A DNA stretch of 64,000 nucleotides, from positions 62,001 through 126,000 of the forward strand of contig JAFTIM010000015.1 in NCBI GenBank assembly GCA_017456885.1. Direction: 5' to 3'. The notes below the pieces were generated by a model that was not told where the DNA came from, ran no database searches, and was given only the letters and a program-made list of their open reading frames with translations. The position numbers and the translations under genes were made by a program. The DNA is from Paludibacteraceae bacterium (GTDB lineage: Bacteria > Bacteroidota > Bacteroidia > Bacteroidales > Paludibacteraceae). Of the stretch, positions 1-8,692 are shown in pieces (the stretch's first letter is position 1; each line of letters opens with the position of its first letter).

Positions 1-30
1 GAAAATGGTATATCAAACCACTATTTTAAT

Positions 31-38
31 TATCTTTG
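31..38 (+). promoter_or_regulatory. Bacteroidota -7 box (TATCTTTG)
   Basis: The sequence matches the Bacteroidota sigma-ABfr -7 consensus TAnnTTTG. A start of transcription a few bases downstream would place the next in-frame ATG at 62, so this box argues for that start over the ATG at 5. No clear -33 TTTG is visible because the window begins only 30 bases upstream. Confidence 0.45.
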
Positions 39-61
39 CAACGTTTTTTTACATATTTAAC

Positions 62-844
62 ATGCAAGGACTTATACTCAATGTCGAGCAATTCGATTTT
101 CTCTTATTCATAATGGTCATTTGCGCCATAGTGGTTTTCATAACGCTTTATTTTGTAGAAGCCGGCTACGGCAAGATGATTTCACCGAAATGGGGTCCTG
201 CCATCAGCAACAAAGTGGCATGGATACTGATGGAATGTCCCGTATTTTTCGTATTGCTCTATTTTTGGTTAAAATCGGAACGACAATTTGAAACTGTACC
301 TTTAATTTTTTTCCTTTTGTTTGAATTACACTATTTTCAACGCTCATTCATATTTCCGTTCCTATTAAAAGGGGAAAGCAAAATGCCCATCACGATCATG
401 TCTATGGGAATGATTTTCAACACAATAAACGGCTATATGCAAGGCGAATGGATATTTTTCTTGTCGCCAGACAATTTATACACCACTTCTTGGCTCCTCA
501 CACCGCAATTTATCATCGGTGTAATTCTGTTTTTTACAGGCATGGCCATCAACATCAATAGCGATTATGTGATACGCCACCTGCGCCAACCGGGAGACAC
601 ACGCCACTATCTTCCGAAAAAAGGGATGTATAAATATGTAACTTCGGCCAACTACTTCGGCGAAATTGTGGAATGGACGGGCTTTGCCATTCTCACTTGG
701 AGCCTTTCGGGAGCAATGTTTGCCATTTGGACATGTGCAAACCTTATACCTCGTGCCAACTCTATTTACAAAAAATACGAGAAAGAGTTTGGCGACGAGT
801 TTCACGAACGTCCGCTGAAACGCATTTTCCCATTCATTTACTAA
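62..844 (+). CDS. DUF1295/steroid 5-alpha-reductase-like membrane protein
   Basis: The protein is a multi-pass membrane protein of about 260 residues. Its C-terminal third carries the pattern of the 3-oxo-5-alpha-steroid 4-dehydrogenase C-terminal domain: RQPGDTRHYLPKKGMY, then YFGEIVEWTGFA, then ANLIPRANSIYKKYEKEFGDE and a short basic tail. Family members reduce steroid or polyprenol-type enones with NADPH, but the bacterial substrate is usually unknown, so no substrate is assigned. An in-frame ATG also occurs at 5. I prefer 62 because a promoter -7 box lies at 31-38 and because hydrophobic segments of this family normally begin within about 10 residues of the start. The next gene, folK, starts 4 bases after the stop, so the two are probably co-transcribed. 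Confidence 0.75.
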   Translation: MQGLILNVEQFDFLLFIMVICAIVVFITLYFVEAGYGKMISPKWGPAISNKVAWILMECPVFFVLLYFWLKSERQFETVPLIFFLLFELHYFQRSFIFPFLLKGESKMPITIMSMGMIFNTINGYMQGEWIFFLSPDNLYTTSWLLTPQFIIGVILFFTGMAININSDYVIRHLRQPGDTRHYLPKKGMYKYVTSANYFGEIVEWTGFAILTWSLSGAMFAIWTCANLIPRANSIYKKYEKEFGDEFHERPLKRIFPFIY

Positions 845-848
845 CAGT

Positions 849-1325
849 ATGGCTTCCATCGTTTATTTTTCTTTGGGAAGCAATCTCGGAGAGAAAGAAC
901 GCAACATACAAAACGCTTTGGCTCTGATAGCAAAACGCATAGGGCACATTTTGGCATGCTCGGCCAACTATGAAAACAAAGCGTGGGGATTCGCATCGGA
1001 ACATCTGTTTTTAAATGCCGCAGCAAAGGTTGAAACCGAATTGCCGATACAAGAAGTTTTAACCGAAATTTTGCACATTGAGAGGCTTCTTGGACGTACT
1101 AAAAAAAGCGAAAACGGCATTTACCAAGACCGCATTATCGACATTGACATACTGTTTTTCGACGACAAAATAATTGATAACGAGAAGCTGAAAGTGCCGC
1201 ATCCGTTGCTCGCCAAACGGGATTTTGTACTGAAACCTTTATGCGAAATAGCTCCCGATTTGATTCACCCGATACTAAAAAAAAGCATACGGGAACTTTA
1301 CTCCAATCTATCAAAAGACATATAA
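849..1325 (+). CDS. folK: 2-amino-4-hydroxy-6-hydroxymethyldihydropteridine pyrophosphokinase
   Basis: HPPK transfers pyrophosphate from ATP to 6-hydroxymethyl-7,8-dihydropterin in cytoplasmic folate synthesis. The 158-residue protein has the HPPK landmarks: the N-terminal SLGSNLG, NYENKAWGF followed by FLNAAA, the ERLLGRTKKSENG loop, the catalytic DRIIDIDILFFDD segment with its metal-binding aspartates, and VPHPLLAKRDFVLKPL near the end. Length is normal for a monofunctional HPPK. It follows the reductase-like gene by 4 bases and its 3' end overlaps the convergent DUF3078 gene by 15 bases. A second folate gene, folA, lies 5 kb downstream but not in the same transcript. Confidence 0.93.
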   Translation: MASIVYFSLGSNLGEKERNIQNALALIAKRIGHILACSANYENKAWGFASEHLFLNAAAKVETELPIQEVLTEILHIERLLGRTKKSENGIYQDRIIDIDILFFDDKIIDNEKLKVPHPLLAKRDFVLKPLCEIAPDLIHPILKKSIRELYSNLSKDI

Positions 1326-2699
1326 AAACCCGAGACTGACAAATTCACGGAATTGAAATCGCGACTTTTGTCCTTCGGCCAACACCAAACTCGAATCGTA
1401 ACGCGGATGCAGCGAAAGTTGAACCGTCAGAAAGCGGTTGGCTATAAAGTTACCGACAACCTCCCAATCGAACTCCACGTTTTTATAATCGGTATAAAGA
1501 TACATTTTGGTTTCCAATTTCAACTCTTTCGAAAAAGCATAAGCGGCATTCACTTGTAACCTACTACCTACGGTATGCAAAGTGCTTTTCCCATCCGGAA
1601 TATTGAATTTGTCCGCCACGCTCTGTGTTACACCCTCTGCCTTTGAACGATTCATAACATAAACAAGCTTATAGGAAAGAGGTGAAATATTCAAAGCTAC
1701 GATATTCTTGTACTTATATTCCATACCCAAACTCAAATAGAAACGTATCGGAGAAAAAGTAGCAGTAGAAAGTTCGCGTGTATTTTCTACATAAGTATTG
1801 AACAACTGTGTATTAAATTCAGCAGAAAGCGAATAAAACCAATTTTTAACAGCTTTCAAGCCCAAATTCGACGAAATACGAAAAACATCTTCATTGGTAT
1901 TCAAAAAGCGTAAACTATCGTTTGTCGTACTATTAAAGCCCGCTTTCCACTCCAATGTGTTATCAAATCGGAGATTTTTTTTGTTATCATAATTAGCACT
2001 CACGGTAGCATAACTGAGAATTGCCAAGTTGCTATAACCTCCCGTGTACCAATTTTTCGAGATATAGCTCTGTGAAAATTGGGCAGAAAGTTTCCCTTTT
2101 ATACTCCATTTCTTCTCTTTTCGATTGATTTTTATCGCCGTTTGCGGTATTGTTTTTAATTGTTGATGAAACAAAAACTCGTCTATCGACGCTATCCGTT
2201 TTCTCGTACGCAACTGCAATTCCGAAACATCGGGCAATTCGTCGGCATGGCACGAGAATAACTCCAACGACGTTTCAGCAACATACTGTTTGGCCTCGGC
2301 ACGCAAATTATGAATAACATTCTCCGTATCACTTTCGTCGGACAAAATCGTATCGTCAGGCAAAAACACCCAATCCAAAAACATCGGATTATAAGCAGCC
2401 TCGGCCAAGGCCTCTTTTGCCAAGCGCACGGAATCGGTTTTCGATATGCTTATTTTTTTGATTTTGTACACATCTTTGGCAACGCTTTTTTTGTGCTGCA
2501 CATTTTTTTTCGTTACGACATTTACCGTATCGGTAGTTGGTGTGGCAACAACCAGCGTATCTTTTCGGGCATTTTGAGCAGCCACAAAAGAGTCGAGCAA
2601 AGCTTCAATATCAACAATTTCCCAATCTTTCATCGGAATCTGTGCCTTCGACGAAACAAACATCAGTAATAGCAATATCACGAAAACGAGTTTTCTCAT
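1311..2699 (-). CDS. DUF3078 family outer-membrane-type protein
   Basis: A 462-residue protein with a clear signal peptide (MRKLVFVILLLLMFVSSKAQ, cleavage after the AQ). Residues about 20-110 are low in complexity and rich in T, V and K. From about residue 200 the sequence becomes alternating aromatic and polar beta strands (KLSAQFSQSYISKNWYTGG, YSLSAEFNTQLFNTY, FYLSLGMEYKYK) ending in the aromatic FLYVF, as expected for an outer-membrane beta barrel. The SKNWYTGG motif is typical of DUF3078 proteins of Bacteroidota, whose function is unknown. The gene starts directly next to the hflX stop codon and is probably the second gene of that transcript. Confidence 0.8.
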   Translation of the reverse strand: MRKLVFVILLLLMFVSSKAQIPMKDWEIVDIEALLDSFVAAQNARKDTLVVATPTTDTVNVVTKKNVQHKKSVAKDVYKIKKISISKTDSVRLAKEALAEAAYNPMFLDWVFLPDDTILSDESDTENVIHNLRAEAKQYVAETSLELFSCHADELPDVSELQLRTRKRIASIDEFLFHQQLKTIPQTAIKINRKEKKWSIKGKLSAQFSQSYISKNWYTGGYSNLAILSYATVSANYDNKKNLRFDNTLEWKAGFNSTTNDSLRFLNTNEDVFRISSNLGLKAVKNWFYSLSAEFNTQLFNTYVENTRELSTATFSPIRFYLSLGMEYKYKNIVALNISPLSYKLVYVMNRSKAEGVTQSVADKFNIPDGKSTLHTVGSRLQVNAAYAFSKELKLETKMYLYTDYKNVEFDWEVVGNFIANRFLTVQLSLHPRYDSSLVLAEGQKSRFQFREFVSLGFLYVF

Positions 2700-3914
2700 T
2701 TATTCCAAGTCGCTATAATTTTCAAACAAAAAATCGTTGTACGGAAAACGCGTAATATGAATCGCTTTCACCCGCTCGTAGAGCAAATCTTTGAGTTGTT
2801 GAATATTGATACGCTCTTGTGCCGACACAAAAATACAATCCAGCTGTTTTTTTGCCATCCACGTTTTTTGAAGTTCCTCCAAAGAGATATTTTCTTTACG
2901 CATCGGAGTCAAATCGTCAGGCTCTTTCTCAACAAAAGAGAAGGCATCTATTTTGTTAAAAAGAAGAATGGTGGGTTTATTGCACGAATCAATCTCTTTC
3001 AACGTTGCGTTTACTATTTCTATCTGCTCCTCGAAATTCGGGTGCGAAATATCGACTACATGCACCAACAAATCGGCTTCTCGCACCTCATCGAGTGTCG
3101 ATTTAAACGACTCTATCAGGTTGTGGGGCAATTTGCGTATAAACCCGACCGTATCCGAAAGCAGAAACGGGATATTTTTAACAATTACCTTGCGAACCGT
3201 CGTATCGAGCGTAGCAAAAAGTTTATTTTCGGCAAACACATCCGATTTGCTTAAAAGATTCATCAATGTCGATTTTCCCGCATTGGTATAGCCAACCAAA
3301 GCCACACGCACCAATTTTCCACGGTTCTTCCGTTGTACGCTTTTCTGACGGTCAATTTGTTTCAACTCTTCCTTCAAATGCGAAATCCGATTTAGAATAA
3401 TACGTCGATCGGTTTCTATTTGTGTTTCACCGGGGCCACGCATTCCGATACCTCCACGCTGACGCTCCAAGTGCGTCCACATTCTTGTCAGTCGTGGCAA
3501 CAAGTATTGATATTGAGCCAACTCCACCTGCGTTTTTGCATGAGCCGTTTGCGCCCGTTTTGCAAAAATATCCAATATCAAAGAGGTTCTGTCAAGCACT
3601 TTTACATGCAACTCATTTTCGATATTTTTCAGTTGCAACGGCGAAAGTTCATCGTCGAATATAACCATACCAACCTCTTCGTTATCAGACAAATAACGTG
3701 CAATTTCTTCCAACTTACCCTGACCGATAAACGTACGAGGGTTGGGATATGGCAAGCGTTGAAAAAATTTTCTTACGGGTTGAGCGCCGGCCGTTTCGGC
3801 AAGAAATGCTAATTCCGACAAATACTCTTTTGTCTGTTCTTCCGTTTGCTCTTGGGTAATCACTCCGACAAGCACAGCATTCTCTTCGTATATTTCAGTT
3901 TTAATATCTATCAT
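2700..3914 (-). CDS. hflX: GTPase HflX
   Basis: HflX is a ribosome-associated GTPase that splits stalled 70S ribosomes under stress. The 404-residue protein has the N-terminal HflX domain (residues about 1-200), including the PNPRTFIGQGKLEEI and VIFDDELSPLQLKN motifs and the signature GGIGMRGPGETQIETDRR. The G domain follows: G1 GYTNAGKSTL, the switch region with LFATLDTT, G3 DTVGFIRKLPH, and G4 NKID. Length is usual for the family. A textbook Bacteroidota promoter sits just upstream at 3936-3967. The DUF3078 gene begins immediately after the stop codon. Confidence 0.95.
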   Translation of the reverse strand: MIDIKTEIYEENAVLVGVITQEQTEEQTKEYLSELAFLAETAGAQPVRKFFQRLPYPNPRTFIGQGKLEEIARYLSDNEEVGMVIFDDELSPLQLKNIENELHVKVLDRTSLILDIFAKRAQTAHAKTQVELAQYQYLLPRLTRMWTHLERQRGGIGMRGPGETQIETDRRIILNRISHLKEELKQIDRQKSVQRKNRGKLVRVALVGYTNAGKSTLMNLLSKSDVFAENKLFATLDTTVRKVIVKNIPFLLSDTVGFIRKLPHNLIESFKSTLDEVREADLLVHVVDISHPNFEEQIEIVNATLKEIDSCNKPTILLFNKIDAFSFVEKEPDDLTPMRKENISLEELQKTWMAKKQLDCIFVSAQERINIQQLKDLLYERVKAIHITRFPYNDFLFENYSDLE

Positions 3915-3935
3915 TCAAGCATTTATATCGAAGTG

Positions 3936-3967
3936 CAAAATTACTCTTTTTGTGCTTGATTTACAAA
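3936..3967 (-). promoter_or_regulatory. Promoter of hflX (TTTG-N20-TAATTTTG)
   Basis: On the minus strand, TTTG (3967-3964) is separated by exactly 20 bases from TAATTTTG (3943-3936). This is a full match to the Bacteroidota -33/-7 consensus and lies 21 bases upstream of the hflX ATG. Confidence 0.75.
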
Positions 3968-4000
3968 CAAAAGGAGTATACCGACAACAAAAAAAATCGC

Positions 4001-4031
4001 TTGTTTCTTTAATGGATTTGTTGTATTTTTG
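4001..4031 (+). promoter_or_regulatory. Promoter of fur-purA (TTG-N20-TATTTTTG)
   Basis: A TTG at 4001-4003 is followed after 20 bases by TATTTTTG at 4024-4031, matching the Bacteroidota consensus. It is 20 bases upstream of the fur ATG and diverges from the hflX promoter. Confidence 0.65.
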
Positions 4032-4051
4032 TTCTTCGTTTTTTAAAAGCA

Positions 4052-4510
4052 ATGGCAGAGAATCTTGAAGCAGCAAAAGAGTGTCTAACAGCATATTTAA
4101 CTCAAAAAAAGTTAAGTAAAACTCCCGCTCGATACAAGATATTAGAGTTCATTTACTCGTTAAACAAGCCTTTTAATGCCGAATTGATTTATGAGCAACT
4201 TAAAGGGTCTTATCGGTTGAGCCTCGCAACCATCTACAACACGTTAAGCATTTTTCTCGATTCAAATCTTATCGTAAAATATCATTACGACGGGCAGACT
4301 TCGCTTTACTACGAAAAAGCAACCGATTCGGCATTCCATCACCTTATAGTGTGTTCAAATTGCGGTATGGTACGCGAATTTACCGACGTTCGGCTACGAA
4401 ACACCATACATGCCCGTACTTACAAGGGATTTAAAGCTATTCGACATACACTTACCGTGTACGGATTGTGCAACAAATGTTCGAAAAAAATAAAAAATAC
4501 AAATAAATAA
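4052..4510 (+). CDS. Fur family transcriptional regulator
   Basis: A 152-residue Fur/Zur/PerR-type metalloregulator. Residues about 10-85 form the winged helix (KTPARYKILEFIYSLNKPFNAELIYEQL, SLATIYNTLSIFLDSNLI). The dimerisation domain carries the HHLIVCSNCGMVREF segment with metal-binding histidines and the first CxxC, and a second CxxC (CNKC) lies near the C-terminus, so a structural zinc site is present. Which metal or signal it senses cannot be told from sequence. It has its own promoter and is followed by purA after 7 bases, suggesting a fur-purA transcript. Confidence 0.88.
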   Translation: MAENLEAAKECLTAYLTQKKLSKTPARYKILEFIYSLNKPFNAELIYEQLKGSYRLSLATIYNTLSIFLDSNLIVKYHYDGQTSLYYEKATDSAFHHLIVCSNCGMVREFTDVRLRNTIHARTYKGFKAIRHTLTVYGLCNKCSKKIKNTNK

Positions 4511-4517
4511 TACGAAA

Positions 4518-5777
4518 ATGAAAGTAGATGTTTTATTGGGATTACAATGGGGCGACGAGGGGAAAGGGAAAATCGTCGATGTTCTTACACCTAACTACGA
4601 TATCGTTACACGATTTCAAGGAGGTCCAAATGCTGGACATACATTAGAATTTAATCATCAGAAATACGTTTTGCGTTCTGTTCCTTCGGGCATTTTTCAA
4701 GGAGAAAAAATCAACATCATAGGCAACGGAGTTGTGCTCGACCCTACCCTTTTCAAGGTCGAAGCAGAAGCTCTCGCAAAGTCGGGACACGACATTACGA
4801 AACGATTGTTGATTTCCAAAAAGGCTCACCTCATTTTACCCACGCATCGTTTGTTAGACGCGGCATACGAGGCCGCCAAAGGAGCCTCAAAGGTTGGTAC
4901 TACAGGCAAAGGTATCGGGCCGACATATACCGACAAGGTAAGTAGAAACGGGTTGCGGATTGGCGATATTTTATCCGATTTCAAGAATAAATACGACACG
5001 CTTATCGCACGCCACAAACAGATACTACAATCGCTCAACTTTGAATACACGCTTGAGCAACTCGAAAAAGAGTGGTTCGAAGGTATCGAATACTTAAAAC
5101 AATTTACGTTTATCGACAGCGAATACGAAATAAACCGCTATCTGAAAGAGGGAAAAAGCATTCTGGCCGAAGGCGCTCAAGGGTCGATGCTTGATGTGGA
5201 TTTTGGGTCATACCCATTTGTTACATCTTCAAACACCGTATGTGCAGGTGCTTGTACAGGTTTAGGCATTGCTCCTCACAAAATAGGAGATGTTTACGGT
5301 ATTTTCAAGGCATATTGCACACGTGTAGGTAGCGGACCATTCCCCACCGAATTGCACGACGAAATTGGAGAAAAAATAGGACAAATCGGACACGAGTTCG
5401 GTGCTGTAACTGGACGAAAAAGACGTTGCGGTTGGATTGACCTCGTTGCATTGAAATATACGGTCATGATAAACGGTGTTACGCAACTCATTATGATGAA
5501 AAGCGATGTTTTGGATAGTTTTGATACCATCAAGGCTTGTGTCGCTTATCGTATCAACGGAAAAGAGACAACCCGATTTCCGTTTGAAACAAACACTGAA
5601 ATTGAACCTGTTTATGTCGAGATGAAAGGTTGGAATACCGATATGACACAAATGCAGTCGGAAAGCGAATTCCCGAAAGAATTTAAGGATTATATCCATT
5701 TCCTCGAAAAAGAATTGGAAGTTCCTATCAAAATAATATCAATAGGTCCCGACAGAGCTCAAACCATTATCCGTTAA
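4518..5777 (+). CDS. purA: Adenylosuccinate synthetase
   Basis: PurA joins IMP and aspartate with GTP hydrolysis in the first committed step to AMP. The 419-residue protein begins with the P-loop region LGLQWGDEGKGKIVD, whose Asp is catalytic, followed by FQGGPNAGHT with the catalytic histidine. The IMP-binding GTTGKGIGPTYTDK, the AEGAQGSMLDVDFG switch, GAVTGRKRRCGW (substrate arginines) and a C-terminal SIGPDRAQTI are all present. Length matches the family. It sits 7 bases behind the Fur-type regulator and probably shares its promoter; a 95-base gap with no obvious promoter follows. Confidence 0.97.
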   Translation: MKVDVLLGLQWGDEGKGKIVDVLTPNYDIVTRFQGGPNAGHTLEFNHQKYVLRSVPSGIFQGEKINIIGNGVVLDPTLFKVEAEALAKSGHDITKRLLISKKAHLILPTHRLLDAAYEAAKGASKVGTTGKGIGPTYTDKVSRNGLRIGDILSDFKNKYDTLIARHKQILQSLNFEYTLEQLEKEWFEGIEYLKQFTFIDSEYEINRYLKEGKSILAEGAQGSMLDVDFGSYPFVTSSNTVCAGACTGLGIAPHKIGDVYGIFKAYCTRVGSGPFPTELHDEIGEKIGQIGHEFGAVTGRKRRCGWIDLVALKYTVMINGVTQLIMMKSDVLDSFDTIKACVAYRINGKETTRFPFETNTEIEPVYVEMKGWNTDMTQMQSESEFPKEFKDYIHFLEKELEVPIKIISIGPDRAQTIIR

Positions 5778-5872
5778 TTATTCAAAAAAAATACTGCCAA
5801 AAATTCAGTAATAACTTTCTTGGCAAACATTTTGAACGAAAATCGGCGAACACGAAAAAAATTTAAAAAATT

Positions 5873-6553
5873 ATGAGTATTTATTGGACTTTATTTATTG
5901 GCATTATGATTTTAAGTTGTTTGGTGCAATTCAACTTAAATCTAAAATTTAAACGTTATTCGAAAATCCCGACATCGAACGGAATGACAGGTGCAGACGT
6001 AGCACGTAAAATGTTATCGGAAAACGGCATTCACGATGTAACGGTACTCTCTACGACAGGTATGCTGACCGACCACTACAATCCGCAGAACAAAACTGTC
6101 AATTTAAGCGAGGGAGTTTATAATAGCAACAGTATTATGGCTGCTGCAGTTGCAGCACACGAATGCGGACACGCCTTACAACATGCGTATGGTTATGCAC
6201 CTCTAAAAATGCGTTCGGCATTGGTTCCCGTCGTTAGTTTTGCCTCACAATGGGTCATGTGGGTTCTTTTAGCTGGAATGCTTTTAATAAATTCATTTCC
6301 GCAACTGATGTTGGCAGGCATTATTTTATTTGCAATGACAACCTTGTTCAGTTTCATTACGCTTCCCGTTGAAATCAACGCAAGCAAGCGAGCTTTGGTT
6401 TGGTTGGACAATTCAGGAATAACCAATTACGAAACCCATGAGCCGGCAAGAAAGGCATTGCGTGCCGCTGCTTATACTTATGTGGTGGCAGCTCTTGGCT
6501 CTTTGGCTACGTTGCTTTATTACATAATGATATTTGTAGGTCGAAGAGATTAA
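5873..6553 (+). CDS. YugP-type membrane zinc metallopeptidase
   Basis: A 226-residue membrane protein with an N-terminal transmembrane segment (residues about 4-22), a soluble loop carrying the zinc-protease motif HECGH (H96, E97, H100) in VAAHECGHALQHAYGY, and three further hydrophobic segments at about 117-145, 150-175 and 205-222. The domain order and the EINASKRAL segment between the last helices match the neutral zinc metallopeptidase (YugP) family. Its substrates are unknown; membrane protein turnover is an inference. folA starts 1 base after its stop codon, so the two are co-transcribed. Confidence 0.85.
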   Translation: MSIYWTLFIGIMILSCLVQFNLNLKFKRYSKIPTSNGMTGADVARKMLSENGIHDVTVLSTTGMLTDHYNPQNKTVNLSEGVYNSNSIMAAAVAAHECGHALQHAYGYAPLKMRSALVPVVSFASQWVMWVLLAGMLLINSFPQLMLAGIILFAMTTLFSFITLPVEINASKRALVWLDNSGITNYETHEPARKALRAAAYTYVVAALGSLATLLYYIMIFVGRRD

Positions 6554-6554
6554 A

Positions 6555-7040
6555 ATGATTTCACTGATTGTAGCAATAGCGAAAAATGGTGCCATAGGAA
6601 AAAACAACAATCTCCTATGGCACATTTCCGACGATTTGAAACGATTTAAAGCCATCACCTCCGGACACACCGTCGTAATGGGAACAAAAACTTACGAATC
6701 GTTGCCTTTCAAACCGCTCCCCAAACGAGAGAACGTAGTGATTACACGAGACAAGAATCTACAAATTGAGGGGTGCACCATGGCAAATTCTATCGACGAG
6801 GTCATTGCGAAATATGCCGAAAAGGAGGAAATTTTTATCATTGGCGGAGCAAATATCTATGAACAATTTCTGCCCGTTGCCGACAAATTGTACGTTACAC
6901 ACGTTTTTCAAGATTTCGATGGAGATGTTTTCTTCCCGACGATAGAGCCGTCTGTATGGAAAGTTTCAGAACGCTCCGAAACTTTCCACGACGAGCAAAG
7001 CAATCTCAATTACGCATTTTTCACTTATATTCGAAAATGA
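6555..7040 (+). CDS. folA: Dihydrofolate reductase
   Basis: DHFR reduces dihydrofolate to tetrahydrofolate with NADPH. The 161-residue protein has the expected order: SLIVAIAKNGAIGKNNNLLWHI with the substrate-binding tryptophan and acidic D26-equivalent in SDDLKRF, the NADPH-binding VVMGTKTYESLP, the ENVVITRD strand, and IFIIGGANIYEQFL with the paired glycines. The C-terminal strand YAFFTYIRK closes the fold. Length is that of ordinary chromosomal DHFR. It follows the YugP-type protease gene by 1 base and is convergent with the GH16 gene. Confidence 0.95.
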   Translation: MISLIVAIAKNGAIGKNNNLLWHISDDLKRFKAITSGHTVVMGTKTYESLPFKPLPKRENVVITRDKNLQIEGCTMANSIDEVIAKYAEKEEIFIIGGANIYEQFLPVADKLYVTHVFQDFDGDVFFPTIEPSVWKVSERSETFHDEQSNLNYAFFTYIRK

Positions 7041-7057
7041 CAACTTGTCAGGAAATA

Positions 7058-8215
7058 CTATAAATCCTCCTCCTGATAAATACGCACCCAATCTATCTCC
7101 ATTTTTGCCGGTAAAGCAGCATCGTTGATAGGACCTGCCCACGAGTTACCATCATTGCGTCCAAGACCCATATTCAGAATCAGATAGAATGCAGCATCTT
7201 CTGTAAAAGGCCATTGCATATTCTCTACTTCCGAAGGTAATTTCAAATTCGGATAAGAAAACGTCTTCTGTCCGTCCACAAAAAACGTCAATTCGTTTTT
7301 AGTCCACTCCATGGCATAAACCCGATAATCAAAGAAACTACAATAATAAGTTGCCGAATTAGGCGGATTTTTAATATTCAAATCGTAAGTATAATGCGTA
7401 TGAACTGTCTGATAGATAACCGATTCCTGTTTTATATGTTCCATGATGTCTATTTCGCCACAATAAGGCCATCCCTGATAAACAGATTGGCTCGGCATCA
7501 TCCAAATAGCAGGAAATGCGCCATTGGGATAACGCGATATTCTTGCGCAAACCTCTACCCTGCCAAAGGTAAATGAGAATTTCGATTTCACTCCTCCGGC
7601 ATAATAGGCATCTCCTTTTTTTTCGGCAATCAACACCAATTTACCGTCCTGCACATAGGCTTGGTCGTAACTTTCGGACATTTCCTCGTTCCAATCGACA
7701 GTTTGTTTTTCGCACAAATCCCACTTGTTAATATCAGGAATAACATCCAAATTGTTAAATTCATCTGAAAAAATCAATTTTGTAAACGTTGTCGGGGCCG
7801 AGGGTGGCTGTTCTTCTTCTACCACATCATCTATTATCGCATTCGGATTAAACGCCGGAAATGAAATTGTGTATATATAAGTATTCTTACTTCTTGTAAC
7901 AATGCATACTTTCTGATTTTTATTCCATTTCCCTAAAAAATCATTCGGATCAGGATCCATTTTAGCTCCTTCGGCCAACGTATATTCCACTTGAGAAATA
8001 GCTTTTGTGTTCTCAATATCAGGCACAACAATTGTTCGTTTGTCATAATCTATCAGGGCGTCATAAACAACTCCTCCCGATGTTTTTACGCAAAAACTCA
8101 GAATAGGACGCAAATCGTTCTCCGCATCTACGTCCTTATCACAAGAAAGCAATGTTGCCGAGAGGAAAAATGCTACAAAGCATGACATCATCTCGTTTTT
8201 AAACCTATTATACAT
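7058..8215 (-). CDS. GH16 beta-glucanase-type lipoprotein
   Basis: A 385-residue secreted glycanase. The N-terminus has a lipoprotein signal with lipobox LLSC (C25), so it is probably surface- or membrane-anchored. Residues about 35-120 form a small beta domain resembling the DUF5018-like modules often found ahead of Bacteroidota glycosidases. The GH16 domain occupies about 145-383 and has the catalytic motif GEIDIMEH, with E254 as nucleophile and E259 as acid/base, plus WMMPS and FFDYRVYAMEW. The motif form suggests laminarinase-like beta-glucan hydrolysis, but specificity is not certain. The gene starts 1 base after the yqeY stop, which places it at the tail of the division operon, an unusual position. 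Confidence 0.85.
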   Translation of the reverse strand: MYNRFKNEMMSCFVAFFLSATLLSCDKDVDAENDLRPILSFCVKTSGGVVYDALIDYDKRTIVVPDIENTKAISQVEYTLAEGAKMDPDPNDFLGKWNKNQKVCIVTRSKNTYIYTISFPAFNPNAIIDDVVEEEQPPSAPTTFTKLIFSDEFNNLDVIPDINKWDLCEKQTVDWNEEMSESYDQAYVQDGKLVLIAEKKGDAYYAGGVKSKFSFTFGRVEVCARISRYPNGAFPAIWMMPSQSVYQGWPYCGEIDIMEHIKQESVIYQTVHTHYTYDLNIKNPPNSATYYCSFFDYRVYAMEWTKNELTFFVDGQKTFSYPNLKLPSEVENMQWPFTEDAAFYLILNMGLGRNDGNSWAGPINDAALPAKMEIDWVRIYQEEDL

Positions 8216-8216
8216 T

Positions 8217-8672
8217 TTATAGCGAAGTGAGTATTTTTTTTACTTTTTCGGAGATGGCGCGTCCATCGGCTTTGCCTGCCAACTGTTTTGATGCCACACC
8301 CATTACTTTTCCCATTTCTTGAGGCGAGGAAGCACCCACTTGTTCTATGATAGCACGCACGGCCTTTTCCAACTCTTCATCGCTCATTTGTGCCGGCAAA
8401 TAACGTTCGTATACTGCCACTTGTGCTAAATATTCTTCAGCCAAATCCGCACGATTTTGTTCCTTAAAAATTGCAGCGGCATCTTTACCTTGTTTTGCCA
8501 TTTTCTGCAAAATTTTTATTGCCGCTTCGTCGGTTAACTCACCGGTGCCTCCTTTTGCGGTTTTTGCTTCCAAAAACTCTTTTTTTACTCCACGCAAAGC
8601 GTTTAATTCCATTTGATTGCGAGAAAGCATTGCTTTTTTTATATCCTCGCTTACTTGTTCAAAAAGTGCCAT
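8217..8672 (-). CDS. yqeY: GatB/YqeY domain protein
   Basis: A 151-residue protein consisting of one YqeY domain: ISEDIKKAML-like helix with SRNQMELNALRGVKKEFLEAK, then ILQKMAKQGKDAAAIFKEQNR and the YLPAQMSDEEL segment, ending in AISEKVKKILTSL. The family resembles the tail domain of the GatB subunit of tRNA amidotransferase and may bind tRNA, but its cellular role is undefined. It is commonly found downstream of ftsZ in Bacteroidota, as here (20-base gap), and is probably co-transcribed with the cluster. Confidence 0.88.
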   Translation of the reverse strand: MALFEQVSEDIKKAMLSRNQMELNALRGVKKEFLEAKTAKGGTGELTDEAAIKILQKMAKQGKDAAAIFKEQNRADLAEEYLAQVAVYERYLPAQMSDEELEKAVRAIIEQVGASSPQEMGKVMGVASKQLAGKADGRAISEKVKKILTSL

Positions 8673-8692
8673 AGTTTTATTCGTTATTAAAA

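Noticed and set aside
5795..5825. TGCCAA/TTGGCA inverted repeat after purA
   Set aside because: Only 6 bp with a 19-base loop and no T-run, so neither a terminator nor a convincing operator.
7037..7049. TGACAACTTGTCA palindrome between folA and the GH16 gene
   Set aside because: A 6-bp palindrome overlapping the folA stop between convergent genes, too short to call a terminator and of no clear meaning.
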